Assembly: GCA_017311315.1 (NCBI GenBank)
Contig: CM029638.1
Coordinates: forward strand, 12,878,227-12,942,226
Direction of reading: 5' to 3'
Length of the DNA: 64,000 bases
Origin: Dendrocalamus latiflorus
Lineage: Eukaryota; Streptophyta; Magnoliopsida; Poales; Poaceae
How positions within the stretch are numbered: the first letter of the stretch is position 1; every line of letters begins with the position of its first letter. The notes beneath the pieces are model-generated. The model did not search any database. It saw nothing but the letters and a program-made list of their open reading frames with translations, and was not told the DNA's origin. Position numbers and translations under genes: made by a program. Shown in pieces: positions 34,700 through 45,523 of this stretch.

Positions 34700-36477
34700 T
34701 TTTAGAATTTACAAATTTGCAAATTTTTTGGACAACCTGTAGAAATAGATATTTTTGGGAGATTTGAGTCATAGAATGATTTGGTGACTTAGATCAGTGG
34801 TTATAGATTGTATGAGATATGTTATTGCTAATGTGGGTTAAGTTGAGGAGAATTTGTGTTCGAAAATAATTTCTTTATCTTTGGATATGCTGGGTCATTT
34901 GGAGTCAACCATGGTCAATGACGAGGATCGATGCTACGCTCATAGATGAGCAGAGGCTCAGAACAATTGATAATGCTGGGTGAAATGGTGGGCTCAAGCA
35001 CGCACGAGAAAGATGAAAAATATTAAAGGGAAGTTCGAACAATGGGTTGCACTATGTGACTTGGTCAGTCCAAGTGACCTGTGGTCCGGTGGAACCAAAA
35101 CAAGAGAGACATACCGATGTGTGGCAAGTTAGTGATGCATCTACACGTGGCAAGCATGGCAATTGCTTGCAATAGAAGGAGATAACCTCGTCAAAAAATG
35201 GTATTTTAGTAGTTTGACCAAAATACCGGAAACTACCTTAGAGCAAAATCGCGGCCCTTGGCAGAGTGGTTTAGGTCAAGGAGAAGTTGAGAAGATTAAG
35301 TTGGATCAAGACTAAAGACTTAGCGGATGCGGGCTTATACGCTTTGAAAAATGTGCATAAATATAGTGCGTAAGTTAAAACCCGTGTGCGTAGGGTTATC
35401 GGATTTTTTTCTATATGTGCTAAGTGGATAATATCCGCTAAATGTTAGGTAGGGTTGACTAACCCATTTATTTAGTTGACCATCTAACCATCCTCTCTTG
35501 AGACAAAGGGTTCATGAATTCTAGGGTTAGAGTTTAAGAAAAATTGAGTGCTATGGTGTGCTCTCTTATTCTCCAAGTCAAGTGGCTATAAAACCTTTAT
35601 CCTTAAGCAGCAATACATCAATCTTTATTTATCTCTATGGATATATCTTGTGTTGATTGATTTGCTCTTGATTTGGTTGGTTTTCTCTTCTCTTTTCCCT
35701 TCTTGATCATATTGTGCCGAGGATGTGCAAGAGATGGAGACAACCTCTGAAAATCAATATCCACCTATCGAGGCACTTGGTTGGCAAGCTCATGAAGAAA
35801 CCTGGTTTTTACTCTTTTTGGTCTCTCCAAGTGATTTCTTGATTCAACTGTTTCTACCTTATTTTCTTTGTGTTCTACCTTGCTATGATATGCGAGAATA
35901 CATCTAAACCATCTTGGCCATCATTCACCCAAGAACAAGGCAAATTCATCGTTTTTTATGCAAACTTCCTTCAAACAGAAAAAGGTCAGAAATTTGGCAA
36001 CGATTTCCTTGATTTTTGATAGAAATAGGTTTTTGACATCCTAGAGAAGGTGTATACTGAATTGTGCATACCAAATTTCAAGTGATTTGAAGATTTAGTT
36101 TGAGAGTTAGTTCAATTTAGGTTTTGGTCCGGTTTTAATATAACAAAGCTTCACGAACCAAAATATCCCAATTCTCTCTAATTCTTTCAAGATTTTTGGT
36201 TGGGATAGGTTTCTAAGGTCAAGATCTAGCCTTGGTATAAGTGTCAAGTTTTTTGAAACTATGAATCAGAAGGTTTATGGATTTTTGTTTTTGAAATAGT
36301 TGTGGATTTACTATTCATAGGGTTGAAATTATTGTAGCATATCGATTTTCAAAATTTTGGGTTCTTGATCTTCGTAGCTTCTCACAGCTATTAGAGTAAA
36401 GGATCGACGAATACTTAGAGAAAAATTTAAAGGCACTATTCATCCCCTCTATTGTCATACCAATCTTATATTACTCT
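34700..36477 (+). repeat. Family Z repeat, divergent copy
   Basis: Shares 'gtgggttaagttgagg', 'atggtcaatgacgagga', 'cgctttgaaaa' and 'cttgatttggttgg' type segments with the other copies and ends near 'gcactattcatcccctct'. Directly followed by the second half of the GH1 flank module. No gene recognised; the open frame at 35725-35907 has no motif. Confidence 0.5.
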
Positions 36478-36785
36478 ATCCACCATCCAAATAGGCCACA
36501 TGTACATGATATGTGCTATGCTGCAAATTGCCAAATTGAGCCCATACCAACCTGCTCGACCACTGTATACGGCCTGCCTGCTCTGACATCAACACTAAGA
36601 AGTCGATCTCATTGCATGGTGGCCATCAAAATAATGCGGAGATCCAGATTAAGCTGCAAGCTGTAATTTAAAGCTGAGCATGAAGCTATGACAGAGCGCC
36701 AAGAACCATTATGCAATGGCCTAGCTCTCTGATCAGTATATGCAACCAAGAAATGCACACCCTACCTACCTAATCTTATGGTTTT
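36478..36785 (+). promoter_or_regulatory. GH1 5'-flank module of the lost copy D, proximal half
   Basis: Contains 'ccaccatccaaata', 'gtatacggcctgcctgc' and 'ctctgatcagtatatgc...caccctacctacctaatc', all found upstream of other GH1 copies. It is cut off at 36785 by an LTR. Confidence 0.65.
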
Positions 36786-37806
36786 TGTTGGCCTAGGGAC
36801 GGAACCAGATACAAACACACGGTGGTTGAAACTCACACGAATATCTCTGTACCACTCAAGACACACTAGAGATTTGTGCTGTGTCAATCTGCCACCGCTT
36901 TTCCATTTTATCATCTATTTATATATTCTGATTACAATGTACAGGCTAAACTACCCAACTATTCCGACCACGATCCCCATGACTCGTACACTCTCCACTA
37001 CCCATACGACTTGCTCCACTAACCATCACATTCGGTTTAGTAGACATGACTAGTTATGTGGAGACTAATTGCTATCTGGCTTGGTCTACGATCGCACAAA
37101 GTCCTTTGGGTTCTACTTCAGGTCCATTAACGAGTCCTTTGACTACAGCTGTTCTCCTTCAAGTCCTTCTCGACCATGCCTCACGACCACAGCTGCTTCA
37201 ACCATAGTGCCTTTTACCACGGTGCCTTTGACCTCTTCACCGACCACGGCTTTCCGACCATATCTTCGACCATGGCTTCATTGACTGCTTCACGGACCAC
37301 GGCTTGTCGACCAGCATCTCCTTACATAGACGGTACTACCGATCTTCGATCATGACCGAAATACTATAGCTTACGAGTACCGAATATCGACCACAATGCA
37401 GCTTGAATTACGACTGTGATTTCTACGACTACTGTGCTATGACCACTGTAGCACGACTACTATTACAGTACTCCTTCGAGTACCATCTGCATCAATTTAC
37501 GACTATGACTACTGCGCAGTTCGACTTACGACTACGACCACTACGCAGTTCAACTTACGATTACGACCACTGTGCAGCTTGATTTACGACTATGACCACT
37601 GCGTAGTTCGACTTATGACTACGACCACGCAGTACTCAACACAACTACACAGTACTCAACACATGAGTACTCGACACGACTATAGTAATCGAACACACCA
37701 AGTACTTTACATACAGCATACCCTTCTCGAACACACTGAGTACTCTACACACAATACACAGTACTCGAACACATGAATACGACCAACAACAAGATTAGTT
37801 CCAACA
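36786..37806 (-). mobile_element. LTR (copia-like), 1021 bp, TGTTGG...CCAACA
   Basis: The ends are inverted TGTTGG and CCAACA. Just outside the right end, the minus strand reads 'attagggagttgat', a plausible polypurine tract, so this would be a 3' LTR of a minus-strand element. It contains five units of a 29-bp tandem repeat and many ACGACCA motifs. No partner LTR in the window. Confidence 0.55.
37470..37635. repeat. 29-bp tandem repeat in the LTR
   Basis: Units such as 'acttacgactacgaccact' plus 'gcagttcga' recur at 29-base spacing about five times. Confidence 0.7.
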
Positions 37807-38170
37807 ATCAACTCCCTAATCTTGTTGTCATCATCTGACATGTCGACTCATGACACTGATGACACATATCGTCTTCTTCTTCTTGACGCACGCAGTAGCC
37901 TTCTTTCTCTTGCCGCATGCAGCAGCATTCTTGCGTGACTCATGCGCCTTCTAGTGATGATGGCTACGACCACCATCATTGGCCTCATGCTGACTCTCCT
38001 TATGACTTGTCCGCATTTGCGCCTTTTGTTGCCCTTCGCCGCTGGCATCACCACTATGCACATTGCGTGTGACGTTGGTATACAACCGGTCTCACTGTGG
38101 CTGCACAGTCCTAGATTGTCGTGTTCCTGGGTGCTCGGTGTTTTAGCTGACTTGTCGCTAGCACCTTGTG
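37807..38170 (-). mobile_element. Internal remnant next to the copia-like LTR
   Basis: Lys/Arg/His-rich minus-strand frames of about 100 residues without a recognisable domain. It abuts the GH1 terminal exon, so the element insertion was accompanied by loss of GH1 exons 1-12. Confidence 0.35.
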
Positions 38171-38190
38171 CATTGCATTTTTCTTCACAG

Positions 38191-38358
38191 GGATGGAGCG
38201 AACGTGAAAGGATACTTTGCATGGTCGTTGCTCGATAACTTCGAGTGGGCGAGTGGATACACTGTGCGATTCGGGTAAACTTTGTGGACTACAATGATGG
38301 ACAGAAGCGATACCCCAAGAACTCCGCCCGTTGGTTCAAGAAATTCCATCATAAATGA
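38191..38358 (+). pseudogene. GH1 beta-glucosidase copy D, terminal exon remnant
   Basis: Matches exon 13 of the complete gene from the acceptor (ttcttcacag) to the stop: DGANVKGYFAWSLLDNFEWASGYTV. It is 168 rather than 169 bases; a one-base deletion after ...VRFG creates an immediate TAA (38276-38278). No other exon of this copy remains. Its 3' UTR is split by a family Z repeat and resumes at 40288. Confidence 0.88.
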
Positions 38359-38366
38359 AAATGAAC

Positions 38367-40281
38367 TATTAGATCCATGTGTATAGGTCATGCATATAGT
38401 GATGATAAATAATTGACATTTGGGTTGCATTGAAATTTACATTTGTAAAAATTTTGGAAGGTGCTCTTTTGCAAAACTAGAATTGGCAGGCTTTGACGGC
38501 GGTCGGTAGTCGGTGATCCGATCGGCCTTGTATTGGGCAGTCTGATTGGCAGGTCGACCATGGCAGAATAACCACGACATGTCAACCACGGCAGAACGGC
38601 CACGTCTGAATGACCACAACATGTCGACTACGGCAGAACAACCATGGCAGGTCGATCATGACGGTACAAGCATAGCTGAACGACCGCGGCAGAACTACCA
38701 CGGACGATCGGAGCTACAGTGAACCGGTCGCTGGTCATTGCTTTAGTGCCTGGTCGGTGGTCTTTGCTACAATAATTGATCGATTGCTATAGTATCTAGT
38801 CGGTACTCAGTAATCAGTGGTCGGTGCTGCAGTACCTGGTCGGTACTCAGTAGTCGATGGTCAGTAGCTACAGTACCTGATCTGTGATCAGTAGCTGTAG
38901 ACTTTGTGATCGGTAGTCGTAAACTTCACAATCTGATGTCGTAGTCATAGGCTTTGAAATCAGTTATCATAGACCTCGCAATCGGTAGTCGTAGGCTTTG
39001 CAATAGGTTGCCGTAGGCTTCACGGCCAGTACCCATAAGCTTTGTGTGCTTCAATACTTGTGATTTTAGAGTACCTCGAGTACTCGTGTGTGTCGGGCCA
39101 GTGATCTGACCAGCCTGGACATGGCGGTCTGACCAGTTTTACTGAGTGATCTGAGGTTGATTTCTAGATAATATAGATATTGAAGTCATGGATGATATGG
39201 TTCGTAGTTATTGATGGTCAACAGTGTGGTTTGCGTGCATGGACTAATGTTGGTTAAATTGGGAAGAACTTGTGCCAGGAAAACATTCTTTGATCTTTGC
39301 ATGTGCAGATTGGACGTGGGGACGGTCATGATCGATGACGAAGAGGACCGAAAGGAGAGAAAAATCTGAGGTCCAGGCGATCGAGGATGTCATGAGGTGG
39401 TCAGGCTCACGCTGGAGCATGTGGAGATCAAAGGTAGATAATGCGTGGAGAAGCTACGGGAGGTGCGGTCCTGGAGGCTTCAACATGTGAGGATGATGCG
39501 TGGAGAAGCTACGCGAGGTGCAGTCCTAGAGGCTTCGACATGTGCTGAGTTGAAAGAGTTATGGAAGTAGTTTATAACTGGGAAGGGTTAGAGATTATGA
39601 AAAACCCATATTTGGAAGGGTTTCTGGTCCCTTGATTTTTGGAACGGATAGAGTTTGGTGTCCATAACTTGAAAGGTTTAGAGATTATGCAAAACATATG
39701 TTTGGAAGGGTTTCGGGTCCCTTGATTTTTGGAACAGATAGAGTTTGGTGTCCGTGTTTGATGAGGACACAATTTGGGGCGTTAGCCTATAAAAATAGGG
39801 AGAGGCTAAGGGTTAACAGAAGATTTTTGGTGGAGTAGATTAAAAAGGCTTTAGTTTTGACTAGTCTTTTAGAGGTGCTTGTGAGGGCATTTTGTAAATT
39901 CACAAAATCCAGCAATAAACATCATCTTGAATCAATTTAATTTTTGATTTGCTCAAAAAGTTGCTGGTGATTGCAGTCGGATTGAAACTTCCAACGACGT
40001 GTAAAAGTGTCGAATCGCTGCAAGGAAGCTAGAGAAAATATGAGTACTTGAAGGCATTGGTTTCTCGAAGGCAGACGTGATCGAGAGATTTTGCTCCCTG
40101 TGTTGAAGATTTCGAGTACGTACGAATCGGTCGAAGATCACAGCTGAGCGAGCGGTCAAACACTGAACGATCGATCGAGCAGTTGAGCACCAAGAGATCG
40201 AAACCTTCACTAAATACTAAGAGATTCTAAAAAATAGAGATAATCATTTATCCCACTCTAATTACGGTATTCAATCCTACA
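38367..40281 (+). repeat. Family Z repeat, full-length copy of about 1.9 kb
   Basis: Starts TATTAGATCCATGTG and ends ...TCAATCCTACA, splitting a GH1 3' UTR ('aatgaac' before, 'aacttggcaccagc' after). TG/CA-like ends fit a solo LTR with a mutated first base. It contains GGTCGG/GACCA-rich sequence (38490-38900) and a tandem duplication of about 85 bp (39577-39750). No protein-coding content recognised. Confidence 0.6.
39577..39750. repeat. Tandem duplication of about 85 bp
   Basis: Two copies containing 'tttggaagggtttc' and 'cccttgatttttggaac' within the family Z copy. Confidence 0.75.
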
Positions 40282-40287
40282 AGAGCA

Positions 40288-40362
40288 ACTTGGCACCAGC
40301 AAGAGCATCGAGTGTCACATATGTGTACTGTACCAAGCGAGGCATTGTGTATCACAATAAAT
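40288..40362 (+). terminator. GH1 copy D 3' UTR with AATAAA
   Basis: 'aacttggcaccagcaag' and 'gaggcattgtgtatcacaataaatg' match the 3' UTRs of copies A and C. AATAAA is at 40355-40360. Confidence 0.6.
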
Positions 40363-41900
40363 GATCGACTTATTGTGCACAGATTGTTGTACACGGATTG
40401 AGGTACTTCTGTGCACGCATGTACTGATCGATCGATCGACTTCGATTCCACCACTGCATTGTTTTTTGTTGCTGCGTTTCTCTCAATTGTATCATAGTTC
40501 TATACGACTCTCCTACTCTCTAGTTGTTATAAACATTTTCTACAGAAGAAAGCAACTCAAGTTGTTTGGCCACTTCGCACTCATGCACTCGGCTTAATTT
40601 GTTTAAATTTTCTTTTATATAATGTTTGGTATATGTAGGTCTTTAAGATGAGCATTTGAAATAATACAAGAACTTTGATGACAAAACACGTAATGAGGGA
40701 AGTAGAGCCTTAGAAATGAATATTCAAATACACCTTTATGAAAAAGAGAGCTTGATTCGCACCTTGTGAGTTCGACATTGATCCCAAGCTATGTGTCTCT
40801 GCCGTAACTTCTATGAAGCTACTAATTCTCACATCTCACTCTATTCTTAGTTCTCCTTTTCCATCTTAAAGAAAGGTTATACTTGTCCAAATCCAATGCG
40901 CACGAGGGATCTATTTTTTTTCTTATGTTATTTTTCCTCCTTAAAGGCCGAGCTTTGCTTTGATAGCCGACGTGAGTTTGCTTTATGTAGCCTGATGTTG
41001 AAGCAATCCGCAAATTCAAGTGTGTTTGTTCCGATCTCCGTACCTCTTCCGTGGGTGCACATGAAACAACATGATAGCTTCGGACTCAAGCTCAGTTTGG
41101 AATGCAGGAACTTTGTAAAATTCATGTAGAAATGATATAATTTACTGCAAATGTTTTGCGTAAATAGGCTCTCAAACTCCACTTGAAATCACTTGCATAT
41201 ATGACACCGCAAGTTCGGGAATCTCCTTGCCATCCACCACCTTATGCTTATCATGCATGCTATCTTTGGACCGAATTCTTCTTTGCCCGTCTGTTCCAAT
41301 ACATTAAATGGTCACATTTCTATTTGTATCGAACAGTTCGGCCAATGTGCACGGCATCATTTTGATCTACATATTGTATGATTCCACCTCTCCATGGTGC
41401 GCATGCATGTCAAGATTATGCGCATTGGTTCTTTATTCATTTTCCTTCCATACCTTAGAGGATTAGTTGTCCTTGCTGGCATGCTTTGTGTGCATATGTT
41501 GTTGTGCTCAGATGCCTCGGGGTTCTTTCACCTAGAAGCATGAGGAGCTCTAACGAGGCTCTCTCCTATACGAGGCTACGATCATATACTCATATTTAAA
41601 TATCTGAGTGTATAATTTCCTAAAGCAACCATCAACTTCTCCTGATCAATAGTGTAAAGCACCACAGGCTGTGCAACATATGTTTTGCTCCCTATATATA
41701 TTAATTTTCGGATCATAAGGTAACAAATTGATTGCCAAGGGGATAGTAATACATGTTTGCCTCATGTAATTATTCTCTTCAATCTCTTTAGTGACTTGGC
41801 CCAAGGGCCCTAGGTCATTAGCTTTTTTACCGCTCTTAGGCTAATCAATTTTGCCATGTCTAATCGTGCCCAAACACTTGTGTAGGTGTGTTTGAAGATG
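40363..41900. other. Intergenic DNA, nothing recognised
   Basis: AT-rich sequence with scattered open frames of 60-84 codons on both strands and no motif, TATA/poly(A) pairing or clear repeat boundary. It may be old retroelement DNA. Confidence 0.4.
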
Positions 41901-43099
41901 TGTTTGCATTACGTACCACTCAAATTGGACTTCTGAGGTGAAATTAGATAGGGCTTAACCAAAATTCCAAAGAAGGCTTTTTGGTGCTCTTAAGCGGTCA
42001 AACCAGCCAAACTATGACAGTTACACCGCGCCAAACCATGGTAGCCAGACTACTGGTGGGTTGACCAGTGTTGGGCTAGTGGTTAGACTGGTCCCTTGTT
42101 ACTGGGGTGAGCTTGAGAGATGTTAGGCAGTTTAACCAGCCTGTGGTTGGCAGTCAGATCTGCCCTTTAGGTTCAACATGCTAAGTGTTGAGTTGAGTTG
42201 GTTTGAGTGTATGCATGGTATGGAGCCGTTGGATGGTTGTGTTGTATTGCATGATGCATGATTTGGCTAATATGAGTCAATTACATGGAACTTATGTTCA
42301 GAATCGGATTGCTTTGTCCTTGGATGTGTAGGGTTACTTGGAGAGCAGTGGTTGTCAACGGTAATGGACCAGGACTAGGCGGGGAGCTGACGTTCGTGCA
42401 GTCGGGTAGTCCGGGTGGTGTATGTGGCTCAACCGAGAAGCATAGAAGAGATGAGGATCATGATGGGGCAAGGTGATGCATTTGGTACGCCAAGTGATGA
42501 GGCTGATGCACGTAGAGACGATTCAGGGGAGTCTAAATGTGTGAAGATATGAAAGCTAGTCATTGGGCACTACAAGTTGTGTATTAAAGTATGTGAAGAT
42601 ACTTTGATGGATTGGATTGGTGTTTCGAGCTATCGGAGCCCTTTGGATGAGCCATTTCGAAAAGCATGAATGTGTGTGTAAAACCCGATATGGTATAGGA
42701 TTAACGAGTTAGCCCATGTAAGAGCGAATGAAACCCAACTAGAGGTGATGATTAGGGTTTCTTGTAAGACTCCACTATATAAGGAGGGTGAGTGGAGAGA
42801 TTTAGGGTTAGCTCTCTAGAAGAGGCTTTTGAGGGAGAGTTAGAGTTCCTCAAGAGAACTCTTATGAAATGACTTGTGGCTCTTGTGCTTGAGCTTTTTG
42901 CCATCCTTATGTTTTGTGAGTGGCTAGGAAGTGGCTACAAATATTCATTTCCAAGTATCAATAGATATCCACTATTCATCTAATTTTATTAGTTTCTCAC
43001 AGCAAATTGAGTAAAGAAGCCAACGGGGTTGATTTTGTAGAAGTTGAAAAAGGGGCAAAGATCATTCACCTCCCTCTGATCTCTGTCATCGGTCCTACA
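41900..43099 (+). repeat. Family Z repeat, 5'-truncated copy
   Basis: Shares 'ttggatgtgtagggt', 'gaccaggactagg', 'aaaacccgatatgg' type segments and ends ...TCGGTCCTACA at 43099. GGTCAGA-type motifs lie near 42000-42170. Confidence 0.5.
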
Positions 43100-43419
43100 C
43101 ACTACATAATCTATATGGGTATCTAAATCTCAACAAATTGAAAAGCTATTAGATTCATATCATATTCGTTTAAAATTACAAATACAAGTGTGGGAAGACC
43201 ATTATTCGATTTGTATTCTATCCTTTGACACCCCTAATGTTGGGTACGTTTGCTAGGGCCTAGTGCCTAGAGTCATGCAACTTCAAGCAGAATGTCAACT
43301 ACACTATGTTAGATAGAGTACATTGAAGGTCTTACTGATGTAGTTGGCTAGCAGCCACAAATATGGTGTCTCTAATGAACCAAAGTTCAAACAGCCTGAT
43401 CAAATATTAACAAAGCAAG

Positions 43420-43680
43420 ATGTCCCCCCACCCCTGTCCAAGTTTATAAGACGTATATTTTGAATGGTTTGTCCATAAATATAGGTTGCATTTCATATTT
43501 CAATGCAAAATTAGTGTGATGCTTACTTTATGCCCCTAATAAATATGCATCTTTATTTACTATTCTCTACATGCATGCATTAAATATAGTGCTTAGAGAT
43601 AATCTAACTATTTTCTCTATCTCATTGGTCCATGTGCCAAGAGGAAATACGCCTTATACATATGGATGGAGGGAGTACTA
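43420..43680. mobile_element. Stowaway-like MITE
   Basis: The right end 'tggatggagggagta' is the typical Stowaway terminus; the left end ('cccctgtccaagtttata') is a degenerate counterpart followed by 'agacgtatattttg'. TA target site is plausible at the right. 43100-43420 shows nothing recognisable. Confidence 0.5.
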
Positions 43681-43696
43681 CCTATACAAACTACAA

Positions 43697-43699
<3 letters not shown>

Positions 43700-43761
<62 letters not shown>
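43700..43761. repeat. AT dinucleotide microsatellite
   Basis: About 31 uninterrupted AT units directly beside the MITE. The Tyr-Ile repeat frames over it are not genes. Confidence 0.95.
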
Positions 43762-43765
<4 letters not shown>

Positions 43766-44727
43766 ATTGGGTATGCATACACTCAATCCAAATATTGCAT
43801 GTTCTCATGTAATAATCAGTCAACAACAAGAACAACAGGAAAATAAAGGCATCAATTGGCAATGGGAATGTGAGCAACACATGTTCCTGGGAACGTCCAA
43901 CTCTATGGAGCCAGTGGGTGATGCAGTAAAACATAGGGATGGCCGAAACACAATGACGATGGGACTATTGGCACGGAGGAGGCAGCATGGCAGTGGTGGA
44001 CTTCGACGATGAGAGGTGGGTATAACATGCACACATAGCATTTTAGATGTTGTATATTTTGTTTTTGAGGTTGAGGGGGGTGGTGAAGGCATTGAGGAAG
44101 CTGGCGTCAACGGCGACAATGGCAAAAGAGAGGAGTATAGTGGTGGCGGTCCACGGTGGATGGAGAGACAGGTAAGGGTGAGGGATGGTTTTAGTTTTAG
44201 AGTGTCGAGGCAAGCCTTGTGACGCAGTTGAAGAGAACAGAACATGATGGAGTCGGCGAGGCACCGGTTGCAAGGACAAAGTCGGTGGTACGGCTTAGCG
44301 CCAACGATGTCTTGTCAATATTGGTTCGGTCATATGGGCTCTACGAGGTCATGGGGAGTTTTTGGAGCTAAATGGGAAATTGATTTAGTAGGCGGGACAT
44401 TGTAGATGACAAATTTTGGGATTTTGGTAGTGAATCAAAAAGGGGTGGTGGCCGGCTTACCATGGCTGGGGAAGTTGATGTTCAACGCGGTAGTGTGGTG
44501 ACCTTATGGGTGTAGCTAAAAGGAGAGACAAGGTGCTGGCGTTTAGGCTTTATAGCCGAGGGAAGCGAGCGGCGCAGCCGTTGACAACAATGTTCGATCG
44601 AGTGGGGAGGAGGACGACTATGATTTGGAACGGGCGACAAGGCTTTGTGCTAGACATGCAGCATGACAGGCAAGCAGAAGTGGTGCAGCGACACGCGTCT
44701 AGTGGGGTGGCCGTAGGGCTTGGTGAG
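43762..44727. other. Intergenic stretch of rising GC content, no gene recognised
   Basis: 44000-44720 has several open frames on both strands (up to 141 codons) but none with a motif or consistent exon structure. It may be a captured or decayed gene fragment. Confidence 0.35.
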
Positions 44728-44973
44728 TGTTGTGGTCACTGACCAAACAGTAAAGTGAGGGAGTAGTAGTGGACATGATGGATGAACAATGCCCTGCCCC
44801 CTTCCCTGTGCAAGGGGCGGGTATATATATTTTCATGAGAAGTATTTTACAATTATGCCCTTACATCCGTGTGCCCCCCGTAGGGATATCTATGTCATTA
44901 CACACATTCTATTTTGGGCTTTACAACCCTTTAGCAGGCCGGATGGGATTAGGTGGGGGCCACCCCTACAACA
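44728..44973 (-). mobile_element. Solo LTR of a gypsy-type element, inverted
   Basis: The minus strand starts TGTTGTAGGGGTGGCC and ends with the complement of 'tgttgtggtcactgacc', matching both ends of the LTR at 45251-45499. Flanks are GTGAG (44723-44727) and GCGAG (44974-44978), a 5-bp target duplication with one change. Confidence 0.8.
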
Positions 44974-44978
44974 GCGAG

Positions 44979-45250
44979 GACCAACTAACCTGCAGTTCCT
45001 CTGTATACGGCCTGCCTGCAAATTATTCTTATGGCGTATGCATGACAATTAGAACTATTATAGTCATGCTCTTTTATGTTGTGACCGATGTTTTTATTTA
45101 TAGTTTTTGAGATGCTAGTGGATAGTGAAGATTTTAACGCGGATGCCACACACGGTTTTAGGTTAAAAAACTATTTGAAGAATTCACTTCAAAAAGTCGT
45201 CTCAATTATTTTGACTTTTGAAGAAACAAAAGGCCAAAAAAACCAAAAGG
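44979..45250. other. GH1 flank fragment, then unassigned sequence
   Basis: 44984-45060 ('caactaacctgcagttcctc', 'cggcctgcctgcaaatta') matches the GH1 flank at 61195-61260. 45060-45250 is AT-rich with no identity. Confidence 0.5.
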
Positions 45251-45499
45251 TGTTGTAGGGGTGGCCCCACCTAATCCCAGCAGGCCTGGTAGAAGGTTAT
45301 AAGGCCCAGAGTAGGCCATGTGTAATGACATAAGTGCCCCTGAAAGGGACACTTAGCTGTAAGGGTATAATTGTACAAGCACTTCCCATGTATATATATA
45401 TGGAATACAGGCCATGGGGAGAACCCAAGCCATTACAATCACTTACTCCCAACTCTCCACTACCATCTCTCTCTCTCTGTTTGGTCTGTAGCCACAACA
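45251..45499 (+). repeat. 5' LTR of the gypsy-type element
   Basis: 249 bp with TG and CA ends, nearly identical to the 3' LTR, which implies a fairly recent insertion. Confidence 0.92.
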
Positions 45500-45500
45500 G

Positions 45501-45518
45501 TTGGCGCCGTCCGTGGGG
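45501..45518 (+). promoter_or_regulatory. Primer binding site
   Basis: TTGGCGCCGTCCGTGGGG directly follows the LTR; TGGCGCCGT is complementary to the 3' end expected of a plant tRNA-Asp (from general knowledge, not checked). Confidence 0.65.
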
Positions 45519-45523
45519 AGGAC

